Assembly: GCA_902167985.1 (NCBI GenBank)
Contig: CABHNZ010000001.1
Span: forward strand, 310,001-374,000
Source of the DNA: Shinella sp. UYSO24
GTDB lineage: Bacteria > Pseudomonadota > Alphaproteobacteria > Rhizobiales > Rhizobiaceae
Length of the DNA stretch: 64,000 nt
Reading direction: 5' to 3'
The notes beneath the pieces are model-generated. The model worked only from the letters and a program-made list of their open reading frames with translations, did not search any database and was not told where the DNA came from. Of this stretch, positions 47,939 to 59,788 are shown in pieces (the first letter of the stretch is position 1; the number at the start of each line of letters is the position of its first letter). Position numbers and translations under genes: made by a program.

Positions 47939-48947
47939 ATGGACAAGACCCACCTCGTCGACGAGATCACAGGCCACAGCGCATGCGCGCAACCGCAAGG
48001 CCGACTGGACCCGTCGAATGGTGCAGGAGAACCGCCTCACCGTCGACGACCTCATCTGGCCGATCTTCATCACCCACGGCACCGGCGTCAACGAGCCGCT
48101 GGCGGCCATGCCGGGCGTCAACCGGATGAGCATCGACGTGGCGGTGGAAGCGGTGAAGGAAGCGGCCGATCTCGGCATTCCGGCAATCGCTCCCTTCCCC
48201 GATATCGAGATGGAACTGCGTGATCCAACCGGATCGGCGATCCTCAATCCCGACAACCTGATGAACCAGTTCATCCGCTCGGTGAAGAAGTCGGTCTCCA
48301 ATATCGGCCTCATCACCGACGTGGCGCTCGACCCGTTCACCAGCCACGGCCATGACGGCATCCTGCGCGATGGCGAAATCATCAATGACGAGACGGTGGA
48401 ACAGGTGGTCAAGGCCGCCGTCCTGCAGGCCGATGCCGGTTCGGACATTATCTCGCCGTCGGAAATGATGGATGGCCGCATCGGCGCCATTCGCCGCGGG
48501 CTTGACGCCGCCGGGCATCAGGATGTCGGCATCATGTCCTATGCGACGAAATTCTCCTCGGGCTTCTATGGTCCCTACCGGGAAGCGATCAATACCGGCG
48601 GGCTCCTGAAAGGCGACAAGAACAGCTATTACATCTCGCCGGCCAATGGCACGGAAGCGATGCGCGACGCTGCCCTCGATGTGGAGGAAGGCGCCGACAT
48701 GATGATGATCAAGCCCGGCCTGCCCTATCTCGATATCTGTTGGCGCGTGAAGGAAGCCTTCGGGCTTCCGACCTATGCCTATCAGGTGTCGGGCGAATAT
48801 GCGCAGATCAAGGCTGCGGCGATGAACGGCTGGATCGACGGCGACCGGGTGATGATGGAAACGCTTCTCTGTTTCAAGCGCGCCGGCTGTGACGGCATTC
48901 TCACCTATTTCGCAGTGGATGTGGCCAAGAAGCTCGCCAAGGGCTGA
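47939..48947 (+). CDS. hemB: Delta-aminolevulinic acid dehydratase (porphobilinogen synthase)
   Basis: Joins two aminolevulinic acids to porphobilinogen in haem synthesis. From the ATG at 47939 (MDKTHLVDEITGH) two one-base losses (near 47975 and 47990) lead to RRMVQENRLTVDDLIWPIFITHG in a third frame. The rest is intact: VALDPFTSHGHDGI, PSEMMDGRIGAIR with the SDMMDGR-like site, YATKFSSGFYGPYR with the first active-site lysine, MMIKPGLPYLDI with the Schiff-base lysine and YQVSGEYAQIKAA. Restored length is 336 residues. Confidence 0.94.
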
Positions 48948-48984
48948 CCTGTCGCCTCTTAACCTCCATACTTGTGAAGAACGC

Positions 48985-49012
48985 GTTTCTCCCCATATGA
49001 TTGGGGAGAAAC
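48985..49012 (+). repeat. Perfect hairpin before the RDD gene
   Basis: GTTTCTCCCC (48985-48994) and GGGGAGAAAC (49003-49012) with an 8-base loop. The ribosome site AGGAG follows directly. There is no T run, so it may not be a simple hemB terminator. Confidence 0.6.
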
Positions 49013-49028
49013 AGGAGACCAGACATCG

Positions 49029-49487
49029 ATGAGCCTCGAACGCAATCCGACCTATGCCGCACCGGACGATTGGCGCGCCTATAGCGGCGTTCTTTCCCGG
49101 CGTGTCTTCGCCTTCCTGATCGACTACGTGATCGTGCTGCTGCTGTGCATTCCGGCAGCGGTCATCGTATTCTTTCTCGGCATCATCACGCTCGGCCTCG
49201 GCTTCATGCTCTATCCGGCGCTGTTCGTGATCGTGGCGCTTCTCTATTTCGGCATGACGCTTGGCGGTCCGTCGCAGGCCTCGCCCGGCATGCGGGCGAT
49301 GGGGATCGCGATGCGCCGCGTCGATGGGCGGCGGATGGATTTCCTCACCGCCATGGTTCACACCGTCTTGTTCTGGATCATCAATTCGGTGCTGACGCCG
49401 CTCATTCTTCTCGCCGGCCTGTTCATCGAGCGCTCGCGCCTCGTGCATGACCTGCTGCTCGGCACGGTGATCGTCCGCACGACCTGA
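49029..49487 (+). CDS. RDD family membrane protein
   Basis: A 152-residue membrane protein with three to four helices and the RDD signature seen as GVLSRRVFAFLIDYVIV (R and D positions), then QASPGMRAMGIAMRRVDGRRM and ERSRLVHDLLLGTVIV. The function is unknown; some members move ions or small molecules. A perfect hairpin (48985-49012) stands just before its ribosome site. It lies between hemB and bpt on the same strand, as in relatives. Confidence 0.86.
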   Translation: MSLERNPTYAAPDDWRAYSGVLSRRVFAFLIDYVIVLLLCIPAAVIVFFLGIITLGLGFMLYPALFVIVALLYFGMTLGGPSQASPGMRAMGIAMRRVDGRRMDFLTAMVHTVLFWIINSVLTPLILLAGLFIERSRLVHDLLLGTVIVRTT

Positions 49488-49678
49488 AGCAAGCCAATCC
49501 GGCCCCGCGCGGCGGCGAACAGCATGCCGCGCGAAACGGGCGGTCGCATCCGTGCGACAGGTGACGCGTTTTTCGATACGGACCTTGTGCCCCTAGCAAA
49601 ATCACGGAGTTGACGTTTCGTGTTTATGCGCCATGGTATGAGCTTTATGGCAATCATTTTGGGACCCGCCGCGACCCC

Positions 49679-50437
49679 ATGAATACCCAGACGACGCCCT
49701 CACCGCAGTTCTATCTGACGGCACCGGCAGTTTGTCCCTATCTCCCCGGGGAGATGGAGCGAAAGGTCTTTACCCATCTCGTGGGGCCGCGCGCCGCCGA
49801 GATGAACGATCTTCTGACGCAAGGCGGCTTTCGACGCTCGCAGAACATTGCCTACCGGCCGGCCTGCGAAGCCTGCCGTGCCTGTGTTTCCGTGCGGATC
49901 CTTGCGAACGAATTCACCCCTACCCGCTCGATGAAGCGCGTGAGCGGCGCCAATGGCGACATCGTCGCCTCGGTCGGACCGGCACAGCCATCCACCGAGC
50001 AGTTTTCGCTGTTTCGCCGCTATCTCGACAGTCGCCATCAGCGCGGTGGCATGTCGGACATGTCGGCACTCGATTATGCGATCATGGTCGAGGATACGCA
50101 TGTGAACACCCGCGTGATCGAATACCGCATCCGCGCCCCGGGCGCGGGCATCAGCGCCGAGCCGAAGGGCGAGCTGATCGGCGTGGCGCTGACCGACATG
50201 ATGAGCGACGGGCTTTCGATGGTCTATTCGTTCTTCAATCCCGATCTGGAAAAACGCTCGCTCGGGACATTCATGATCCTCGACCATATCGCCCGCACCC
50301 AGACACTCGGCCTGCCGCATGTCTATCTCGGCTATTGGGTGAAGGGATCGCAGAAGATGGGCTACAAGACCCGCTACCAGCCGCAGGAACACCTGACCGC
50401 CCGTGGATGGGAGCTGGTGCCCGCAGAGGCGGAGTAG
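49679..50437 (+). CDS. bpt: Leucyl/arginyl-type aminoacyl-tRNA protein transferase (Bpt)
   Basis: Attaches leucine to N-terminal acidic residues, marking proteins for ClpAP through the N-degron pathway. The 252-residue protein has [15 protein letters not shown] start ([17 protein letters not shown]), the cysteine motif [16 protein letters not shown], and the ATE C-terminal blocks [29 protein letters not shown] and [23 protein letters not shown] 49679 is chosen because upstream residues are not conserved. It lies between the RDD gene and parC, as is usual in rhizobia. Confidence 0.92.
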   Translation: MNTQTTPSPQFYLTAPAVCPYLPGEMERKVFTHLVGPRAAEMNDLLTQGGFRRSQNIAYRPACEACRACVSVRILANEFTPTRSMKRVSGANGDIVASVGPAQPSTEQFSLFRRYLDSRHQRGGMSDMSALDYAIMVEDTHVNTRVIEYRIRAPGAGISAEPKGELIGVALTDMMSDGLSMVYSFFNPDLEKRSLGTFMILDHIARTQTLGLPHVYLGYWVKGSQKMGYKTRYQPQEHLTARGWELVPAEAE

Positions 50438-50529
50438 CTGGCAGACCACGCCCACTCCGCAGCCCGATCAACATTTCATAGAAAACGCCGAAAAACATGT
50501 CATCATGTTACTTTTCGGATGAGGGCAGG

Positions 50530-50780
50530 ATGAAGACGACCGTAACAATACAGCATATGAATGCAGGCTCAGAGACCGGCATCGGCGTTTTATTCCCGCA
50601 GATGTCCTGATGCATCTCGGCTGGGAACCCGGCAGCGCGATCGAACTCCATGCCGATGAAACCGGGGTAGATCTGTTTCTCCCTAAGGCTTTTCCGGAGG
50701 ACTTCAATCGGCAAGTCCTCGCCGCCAAAAAGGCGATGAGGAAATATCACGTAGCGCTCAGCGCACTTGGAAAGACCTGA
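50530..50780 (+). CDS. AbrB/MazE-type antitoxin-like protein, no toxin partner
   Basis: An 83-residue protein that emerges only when one lost base near 50586 is restored: MKTTVTIQHMNAGS, then RRFIPADVLMHLGWEPGSAIELH (an AbrB-like swapped-hairpin, with the P-A-x-V-L and G-W-x-x-G-x pattern) and a helical tail ending RKYHVALSALGKT like that of antitoxins paired with Doc toxins. The stop is two bases from the parC stop on the other strand, so no toxin gene follows. It may be an orphan regulator or antitoxin remnant. Confidence 0.68.
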
Positions 50781-50781
50781 A

Positions 50782-53033
<2,252 letters not shown>

Positions 53034-53258
53034 GAAACCTTGCTACCGGAAAGCCCGTTTCTCGGCAAGAAAGCCCGGAAATCTGGCTGTGGATGACTGC
53101 TGCACCGCACCCTTTCCAATGGCCGGCGTAAGCCCGTTTCCAGCAAATTAGACAAAGAAGCTAGACGTTTATGCCACCCTCTCTATAACTGCCTGCCAAG
53201 ACCGACATTACGGGTGGCGCAAGCCTCAAGGACGCCCCCGGCACGGAGGAAAGACGAG

Positions 53259-54460
53259 ATGTACCATTCCACCAAGGCCCGCCTCCTTTTCACCGGCGCC
53301 GCCCTTTCGATCATCGCCACGCCGATCTTTGCGACGTCCGCCTTCGCACTCGACGGCAATGACCTCGTGGCCAAGATCAATGCGGCACTCGCCGTGCAGG
53401 GCGGCTCGATCAAGGCGCAGTCGATCGATATCAACGGCACGACCGTGACGCTGAAGGGTGCAAGCTTCAAGGCCGAGAGCAATCCGCAGCAGTTCAACAT
53501 CGGCACAGTGACGATGGACGGCGTGGCGGAGGCCAATGGCGGCTATACGATCGACAAGGTGACGTTCCCCAATATCAGTGCCGCGGAAGAGCAGACCTCC
53601 GTCAGCGTCAGCGATATCACGATGAGCGGCGTCAAGGTTCCGGCCGACGTCAACAAGGGCACGATCGACTCGCTGCTTCTCTATGACGAGGCACATGCAG
53701 GCCCCCTCACCGTCTCGGTTGCCGGCAAGGAGCTGTTCTCGGTTGCCGAGACCGATGTCTCGACCGCCGTTGCCGACGACAATGCCGGCATCGATTTCGA
53801 TCTCAAGATGGACAAGATCAAGGCCGATCTCAGCACCGTGGACGATCCCGGTTCGCGCGAGACGATCGATGCGCTCGGCCTCAACACGATCGACGGCAAC
53901 ATGACGCTGAGCGGCAGCTGGACGCAGAATGACGGCACGGTGGATATCAGCGAATATGCGCTGGATGTCGCCAATGTCGGCAAGCTCGACCTTGCCTTGA
54001 GCTTTTCCGGTTATACGCTCGATTCATGAAATCGGCCCGCGAGACGGCAAAGGCGATGGAAGCCAATGCCAACAAGCAGGAAGCACAGCAGGCGGCAAGC
54101 CTTGCCATGCTCGGCCTGATGCAGCGCCTGACCTTCAACAGTGCACAGATCCGCTTTGACGACGCCGGTATTACCAAGCGGGCGCTCGACTATGCCGGCA
54201 AGCAGCAGAACACGACCGGCGACCAGATGGCGCAGATGCTGAAGGCCATGACACCGATCGTGCTGGCGCAGTACAATATTCCGGAACTGCAGAACATGCT
54301 GAGCCAGGCCGTCAACACGTTCCTCGACAAGCCGCAGAGCCTGACCGTCGATGCCGAGCCGGCCAACCCGGTGCCGCTGCCGATGATCATGGGGGCTGCA
54401 ATGGGCGCGCCGAACACGCTGCCGAAGGTTCTCGGCCTCAAGGTTTCGGCCAACGACTGA
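53259..54460 (+). CDS. Large exported protein of unknown function
   Basis: A 400-residue periplasmic protein with a Sec signal (LLFTGAALSIIATPIFATSAFA). The mature part is beta-rich with many T/V/D strands (SIDINGTTVTLKGASFK, ITMSGVKVPADVNKG), then a helical C-terminal third (RETAKAMEANANKQEAQQAASLAML). The frame breaks near 54024, where a T is missing (LDFMKSARETAK restored). Similar proteins occur in Rhizobiaceae near parC. I know no function; a surface or envelope-stress role would be a guess. A bidirectional terminator follows. Confidence 0.75.
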
Positions 54461-54486
54461 TGTCTTCGGCTTTCCAGCCTGATTCA

Positions 54487-54518
54487 AAAAGCCCCGGCAA
54501 GCGATTGCCGGGGCTTTT
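54487..54518. terminator. Bidirectional terminator
   Basis: AAAAGCCCCGGCAA and TTGCCGGGGCTTTT arms with a four-base loop; A and T runs lie on both sides. It separates the exported-protein gene (plus) from the SulP gene (minus). Confidence 0.9.
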
Positions 54519-54530
54519 GTTTTATCACCG

Positions 54531-56009
54531 TCAGGGAGCCGGCGCGCCATCCATGGAAGCGTGCGGCTTGTCGTGAAGTGCGAAGCGATCGAGCATCGCA
54601 GCGCTTGCCTGATTGACGCCGCACACCTCCACCTCGACACCCTCTCTGCGGTATCGCATCACGATCTTGTCCAGCGCATCGACGGCGGTGATATCCCAGA
54701 GATGGGCATTGCCGACATCGATCACGACCCTCTTCACGGGCGCATTGAAATCGAATGCGTTGATGAAGGCATCTGCCGAGGCGAAGAAGACCTGGCCCTC
54801 CACCTCATACAGGCGCTCGCCCGCCTCGCCATCGAGCTGACGTACCCGGAAGAGCTTTGCCACCTTGCCGGCAAAGAAGACGCCGGAGAGAAGCACGCCT
54901 ACCGTGACACCAAGCGCGAGGTTTGAGGTAAAGACGGTGACGACGACAGTTGCCAGCATGACGAGGCTGGAGGCGCGCGGATGGACGACGAGCTTGCCGA
55001 GCGACGACCAGTCGAACGTGTCGACCGATACCATGACCATGATGGCGACGAGGGCTGCCACCGGCACCTCGGACACCCAGGGCTTGAGGAAGACCATCAG
55101 GATGAGCAGGAAGGCGCCGGCAAAGAGCGTCGAGAGACGGCCCCTGCCGCCGTATTTCACATTGCTCACCGTCTGGCCGATCATCCCGCAGCCGGCAATG
55201 CCGCCAAACAGGCTCGATGCGGCATTGGCAATGCCAAGCCCGGTGCATTCGCGGTTCTGGAGCTTTGCGTGTCCGTCTCATCGTCGACCACGCTTGCCGT
55301 CATCATCGATTCCAGCAGGCCGACCATGGCGATCGCGATCGCCGGGCCGGCGATGATCTTCAGCGTTTCGAGCGACAGAGGAACGGCGGGCCAGGCGAAG
55401 AGGGGCAAGGCATCCGGCAGCTTGCCGAGATCGGCGACCGTCTCGACGGGAAGATCGAGGCCGACGCTGACGATGGTCAGCAAAAGGATGCAGATCAGCG
55501 GCGACGGGATGGCCGTCGTGATGCGCGGTGCCAGATAGATGATGGCAAGGCCTGCGGCAAGCACGGCAAAGGTTGCGGCATTGGCGCCGAAAATATGCGG
55601 CGTCTGCGCCCAGAAGATGAGGATCGCCAGTGCGTTGACGAAGCCGGTGCGTACCGATTTCGAGACGAAACGCATGAGCACGCCGAGTTTCAACAGGCCG
55701 AAGACGATCTGGATGATACCCGCCAGCAGGCCTGCTGCCAGAAGATAGGGAAGCCCATGGGCATGGACGAGCGGCGCTGCGACAAGCGCAACGGAGCCTG
55801 CCGCAGCCGAAATCACGCGGCCGCGCCGGTAAAGGCAATGACGATGCCGATGACGAAGGAGGCGAAGAGGCCGACCTCGGGATCGACACCAGCGACGAAG
55901 GAAAAGGCAATGACTTCGGGAATGAGGGCGAAAGTGGCAACGCGCCCGCCAGCATTTCACGGACAGGATTGGCGGACCAATCCCGACGAAGGGCAGATAA
56001 AGTCGACAT
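54531..56009 (-). CDS. SulP family anion transporter with STAS domain
   Basis: An inner-membrane transporter of the SulP/SLC26 family (sulfate, bicarbonate or other anions). From the ATG at 56009 ([22 protein letters not shown]) the membrane core includes [36 protein letters not shown] [18 protein letters not shown] and [12 protein letters not shown], then [26 protein letters not shown]. The C-terminal STAS domain includes [19 protein letters not shown]. Three one-base losses (near 55942, 55822 and 55276) break the frame; restored length is about 493 residues. The substrate is not predictable. Confidence 0.9.
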
Positions 56010-56180
56010 GGGAGAAATTCTCGCAAAGCTTTCTGAAACGCAGCTTGGGGAAAAGCGGTCTCGGATATTGCAGGTTTGCGGTTGTCCGGCGGATCGGCGG
56101 CCGGAAGAGCCACCCGGGAGTCTCACCCGGGTCCTTGCGATGGATCAGCTATAGCGGGGGAATGGGTGTGCGGCAAGGCG

Positions 56181-56504
56181 ATGTGGGGGGATAGAGTGGC
56201 GCGGAAATCCGCACTTGCCGATGAAGACAAAATACGACACTATATCGTAAAAAAAGAGGTTGTCGTTTTGGACGATGGCGAACTGCGCAAACTCGTGAAT
56301 AATGAGCGGCTGAAGCTGCTTGCGACATTTGTGAATAGTGCGGGTGTCGCCATGTTTGCAGTGGGCGGCATAGCGCCGGTCATTTCGGGTCTCTACGGCC
56401 CTACACGCATTACAGCACCTCTGCTTGTCGTAAGCCTTGTTTGCTTTGCCGGAGCTTGCTGTCTACATGTTGCAGGAAGCACAATTCTGAGAGGCCTGCG
56501 CTGA
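56181..56504 (+). CDS. Small two-span membrane protein (first of a coupled pair)
   Basis: About 107 residues: a charged N terminus (DEDKIRHYIVKKEVVVLDDGELRKLVNNERLK), then two membrane segments (LLATFVNSAGVAMFAVGGIAPVI and APLLVVSLVCFAGACCLHVAG). The ATG at 56181 or the GTG at 56196, which has a G-rich site upstream, could be the start. Its stop shares one base with the next start (TGATG). Bases around 56220-56265 are AT-richer than neighbours. I know such short membrane proteins in accessory DNA of various proteobacteria, without a function. Confidence 0.72.
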   Translation: MWGDRVARKSALADEDKIRHYIVKKEVVVLDDGELRKLVNNERLKLLATFVNSAGVAMFAVGGIAPVISGLYGPTRITAPLLVVSLVCFAGACCLHVAGSTILRGLR

Positions 56505-56617
56505 TGACCACATTGCAGATTATCTCTTTGTTCATCATGCCTATTGGTGGGCTGCTGATCGGTCTCGCAGCGCTTTTCTATGCCAAGTCCATTACAAGAG
56601 AAAGCCGGCACCGCTGA
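56504..56617 (+). CDS. Tiny membrane protein (second of a coupled pair)
   Basis: A 37-residue protein: MTTLQIISLFIMPIGGLLIG, then a continuation of one membrane helix and a basic tail ending RESRHR. It starts on the last base of the previous stop codon, so its translation depends on that gene. A single-span partner of this size beside a two-span protein suggests that the two act together in the inner membrane. The function is unknown. Confidence 0.62.
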   Translation: MTTLQIISLFIMPIGGLLIGLAALFYAKSITRESRHR

Positions 56618-56657
56618 ACGGCACCGGCTGCATCTGTTTGTCAAACGTCGTCAGGCA

Positions 56658-56977
56658 TCATTCGATAATCTGGATCACCCTGCGCGTCTCAGGATCAACG
56701 ATGACGCGGTGTTCGTTGACGACCGTGTAGCCATATTGCGTATAACCTTCCACCGGGCGAACCTCGACGGTGCCGGGAAGCACACGGCCGACGAGCACGT
56801 CGCCGTCATAGGGAACGGAATCGATCGGCTGTTCCATCACATAGGTGCGGACTTCACCGGGCATGACCACGGTCGAATTCGTCACCATCGGATCCTGGGT
56901 GATGACCATGGTCTGGGCATAGGCACCGCCCGTGAAAGCCATCAGGCCGCGCCCGCGGCCAGGAGTGTCTTGCGCAT
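56658..56977 (-). CDS. DUF1236 family exported protein
   Basis: A small periplasmic protein with a signal peptide. From the ATG at 56977 (MRKTLLAAGA) the frame breaks near 56946, and restored sequence continues GLMAFTGGAYAQ, then a DUF1236 domain: VRTYVMEQPIDSVPYDGDVL, VGRVLPGTVEVRPV and YTVVNEHRVIVDPETRRVIQII. The restored length is 106 residues. The ribosome site is AGGAGAAGG. DUF1236 proteins are common in Rhizobiales and have no established function. Confidence 0.84.
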
Positions 56978-57206
56978 ATTCCTTCTCCTCAAAGTGAATG
57001 CTGGGTGGTTAACACAATCCAGAGAGGATGGTTCCGCCATAAGCAACCGTGGGCAACTGAACCACCAGCCGCCGATGGACATCCTGACAGCTTGACGGAA
57101 ACCCGGCTGCGCGCGATGAGTGGCAAAACCTGCTTGATGCAGGACGGGGTTTTCGATGGCGCGCGGGGGCGCTGCCGTCGCGTGTCATAAGACTGTAGGA
57201 CGGGCA

Positions 57207-58631
57207 ATGCTTTCCTTGTTCAATCCGCCGATCGATACGGTCGAGCGGCTCGATACCGCATCACGCGTCTTCGAACCGGCGCGTACCGATTACTATCAGG
57301 GCCGCTCGGGCGGCCAGTTGCAGCGGCTGATGACGGCCCGCAAGGACTTTCTCGCCGTCTGGCGGCAGGGCGATTATCGCGACAAGGTTTCGGACCTGAA
57401 GATGTTCGGCCGGCAGGTCGTCATCGTCAATTCGCCGGAAGCGATCAAATATGTCGTTGCCACACGGCACGAGAATTTCGAGCGCAAGACGCCACAGATG
57501 CGCCGGGCGCTGGAATATCTGCTCGGCGACGGGCTGTTCATTTCCGATGGCGAGACGTGGAAGCAGCGCCGGCCGCTGGTCTCCGACATCGTCCACAAGA
57601 ACCGCGTGCCGGCCTTCGGGCCGATCATGACCGATACGTCGCTCGAACTGGTCCGGCGCTGGGAGGAGCTCGGTGATGGCGCGACCGTCAACGCCCTGCA
57701 CGAAATGGCGGGGCTGACAGCCGAGATCATCTCGCGCAGCGTGTTCGGCAACGATCTCGGCGAGGATGCGGCAGCCGCCGTCACTGAAGGGTTTACCAGC
57801 TACCAGTCGCTGATCGACAGTATCAATCTCGGCTATTTCCTCGGCTTCGACGAAGGCCTTCCGCAGCGGCGCACGCCGTCGCTGCGCCGCTCGGTCAAGC
57901 GCATCCATACGATCATCGACCGGGTGATCGAGGATCATCTCGCCGGCAAGGGTGACCATAATTCGATGGTCGATCTTCTGATCCGCCGGCAGAGCCGCAA
58001 TCCCGAACTGAAGCTCGATGTGGTGGCGCTGCGCAACGAGGCGGCGACCATCTTCATGGCCGGCCACGAGACGACGGCTGCGACACTGACCTGGGCCTGG
58101 TATCTCCTCTCCCGCGCGCCGTGGATCGAGGAACTTGTGCATCAGGAAATCGATGCGGTCTGCGGCGGCAATGCGCCAACGGTTGCCGATGTGCCGAAGC
58201 TCAAATGGTGCTCGGCGGTGATCGAGGAAACGCTTCGGCTCTATCCGCCGGTGCCGATCCTGGCGCGGCAGAACAAGCAGGCCGACCGGATCGGTTCGAT
58301 CGACGTGAAGAAGTCTTCACTGATCATGATCGTGCCATGGATCCTGCATCGTACCCCTTCCCTCTTCGACAGGCCGAACGAGTTTCTGCCGGAACGGTTT
58401 GCCGAGGGAAAACGGCCGGTGCCCTATAGCTACATCCCGTTTGCCAGCGGGCCGCGCGTCTGCCCCGGCCTGCAATTCGGCCTGACGGAGTCGATCCTCT
58501 GCCTTGCCGTCATCGCCCAGCGCTTCCATGTGCGGGTGAAGGAAGGCCACAAGGTGGAACCCGCCTGCCGGCTGACTCTGCGGCCAAAGGGCGGCCTGCC
58601 GGTGACGCTGCACAAGCGGCGCGGTCTCTGA
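57207..58631 (+). CDS. Cytochrome P450 (second, CYP-like with PERF motif)
   Basis: A 474-residue P450, longer than the one at 4.7 kb and more like the eukaryote-type families. The I-helix reads MAGHETTAATLTW, ExxR is EETLRLYPPVP, the PERF motif is FLPERFAEG and the haem loop is FASGPRVCPGLQFG. The ATG at 57207 gives MLSLFNPP; the open frame continues upstream to 57156. An acyltransferase gene starts 24 bases later on the same strand, which hints at lipid substrates. No redox partner is adjacent. Confidence 0.91.
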   Translation: MLSLFNPPIDTVERLDTASRVFEPARTDYYQGRSGGQLQRLMTARKDFLAVWRQGDYRDKVSDLKMFGRQVVIVNSPEAIKYVVATRHENFERKTPQMRRALEYLLGDGLFISDGETWKQRRPLVSDIVHKNRVPAFGPIMTDTSLELVRRWEELGDGATVNALHEMAGLTAEIISRSVFGNDLGEDAAAAVTEGFTSYQSLIDSINLGYFLGFDEGLPQRRTPSLRRSVKRIHTIIDRVIEDHLAGKGDHNSMVDLLIRRQSRNPELKLDVVALRNEAATIFMAGHETTAATLTWAWYLLSRAPWIEELVHQEIDAVCGGNAPTVADVPKLKWCSAVIEETLRLYPPVPILARQNKQADRIGSIDVKKSSLIMIVPWILHRTPSLFDRPNEFLPERFAEGKRPVPYSYIPFASGPRVCPGLQFGLTESILCLAVIAQRFHVRVKEGHKVEPACRLTLRPKGGLPVTLHKRRGL

Positions 58632-58654
58632 GATACTGGCGGCGGGAGGACGGG

Positions 58655-59629
58655 ATGGTTCTGACGAAGCGCAAGGCGTGGCGATATGTCGAAGGTGAAG
58701 CGCCTCCGATTTCGGCCGTCCTTGCGGGCGGTGCCAAGGGCAAGCAGTCGCGGCGCTACTGGCTGAAGGACAATCTCGTCAACGGCATCGATCTTGCGGT
58801 GCATTTCGGCCTTCGCATGGTGCCGATGGATACGTGTTCGAATGCCGGTGCGTGGATCGGCCGGTTCGCCATCCCGCGCTTTCATAAAGTGGCGGTCAAG
58901 CGCGGGCGGGCAACGCTTTCCCGCATCCTGCCGGAGAAGACGGAAGACCGGCGGCAGGCACTGCTCGAACGGAACTGGGAAGCGCAGGGCCGGCTGATGA
59001 CGGAATTTTCCGCGCTCGCCCGTCGCGATGCGGCGCTGTCGCGGATCACCGTCCATGACCTGCACAACCTGACGGAGGCTGCAGCGCGCGGGCCGGTCAT
59101 TCTTGTTGGCATGCATCTCGGCAATTGGGAGATCGGCTCGCTGATCCTCGCGGACGCCGGCATCCGGCCGCATATCAATTACACGCCGCCGAAAGGCCGC
59201 GCCAAGGCTTGGATCTCGCGCCGCATCCGTGCCCGCGCCGGCGTCGCCTTCCTGCCGCCGGGGGCGCAGGGAACGCGGAGTGCGGTGAAGGTGCTGCGCG
59301 ACGGCAAGCTCGTCTCGATGTTCTGCGATGAGGGCGTGTCGGGGCAGATCCGCGGGCCGCTTTTCGGCCGCGAGCCGCATCAGGAGGGCAATCTCGCGGT
59401 GGCCGTGCGGCTGGCGCGGCTCACCGGTGCCACGATCTGCCCGTGGTACAATCTGCGCCGCGACGGCTTTCGCTTCGACGCCTTCTTTCTGCCGCCGCTG
59501 GTATTGCCGGGCAAGGATGAGGCCGATCTGGCCGGGGATATCGCGCGGCTCAATGCGGTGATCGAGCCGGTGATCCGGGCCAATCTCGAGCAGTGGTATT
59601 TTCTCGATAACGCTCTGCCGGAAGGCTGA
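58655..59629 (+). CDS. Lysophospholipid/lauroyl-type acyltransferase (LpxL/HtrB family)
   Basis: A 324-residue acyltransferase of the LpxL/HtrB family, which adds secondary acyl chains to lipid A or related lipids. The catalytic motif is GMHLGNWEIG (H-x4-5-E) and later blocks are KGRAKAWISRRIRARAGVAFLPP, SMFCDEGVSGQIRGPLFG and ATICPWYNLRRDGFRFDAFF. No obvious N-terminal membrane helix is seen; the first 45 residues are polar. It follows the P450 closely and is convergent with aspS, separated by a bidirectional terminator. Confidence 0.86.
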   Translation: MVLTKRKAWRYVEGEAPPISAVLAGGAKGKQSRRYWLKDNLVNGIDLAVHFGLRMVPMDTCSNAGAWIGRFAIPRFHKVAVKRGRATLSRILPEKTEDRRQALLERNWEAQGRLMTEFSALARRDAALSRITVHDLHNLTEAAARGPVILVGMHLGNWEIGSLILADAGIRPHINYTPPKGRAKAWISRRIRARAGVAFLPPGAQGTRSAVKVLRDGKLVSMFCDEGVSGQIRGPLFGREPHQEGNLAVAVRLARLTGATICPWYNLRRDGFRFDAFFLPPLVLPGKDEADLAGDIARLNAVIEPVIRANLEQWYFLDNALPEG

Positions 59630-59738
59630 GAGACCGGGATGGGCGCTCTCCACGGGTAGAGATTGAACGCCCCCTCCGTCATCCTCGGGACGAGCCAGAT
59701 TATGGCGAAATCTTGCGGCGGAGAATGTGCAGAAATGC

Positions 59739-59766
59739 AAAAAGGCCCGGATAAACCGGGCCTTTT
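59739..59766. terminator. Bidirectional terminator between acyltransferase and aspS
   Basis: AAAAGGCCCGG and CCGGGCCTTTT arms with an ATAAA loop; A and T runs allow use on both strands. It is 22 bases beyond the aspS stop. Confidence 0.9.
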
Positions 59767-59788
59767 CATTTGATCTTTCAAAAACCTG

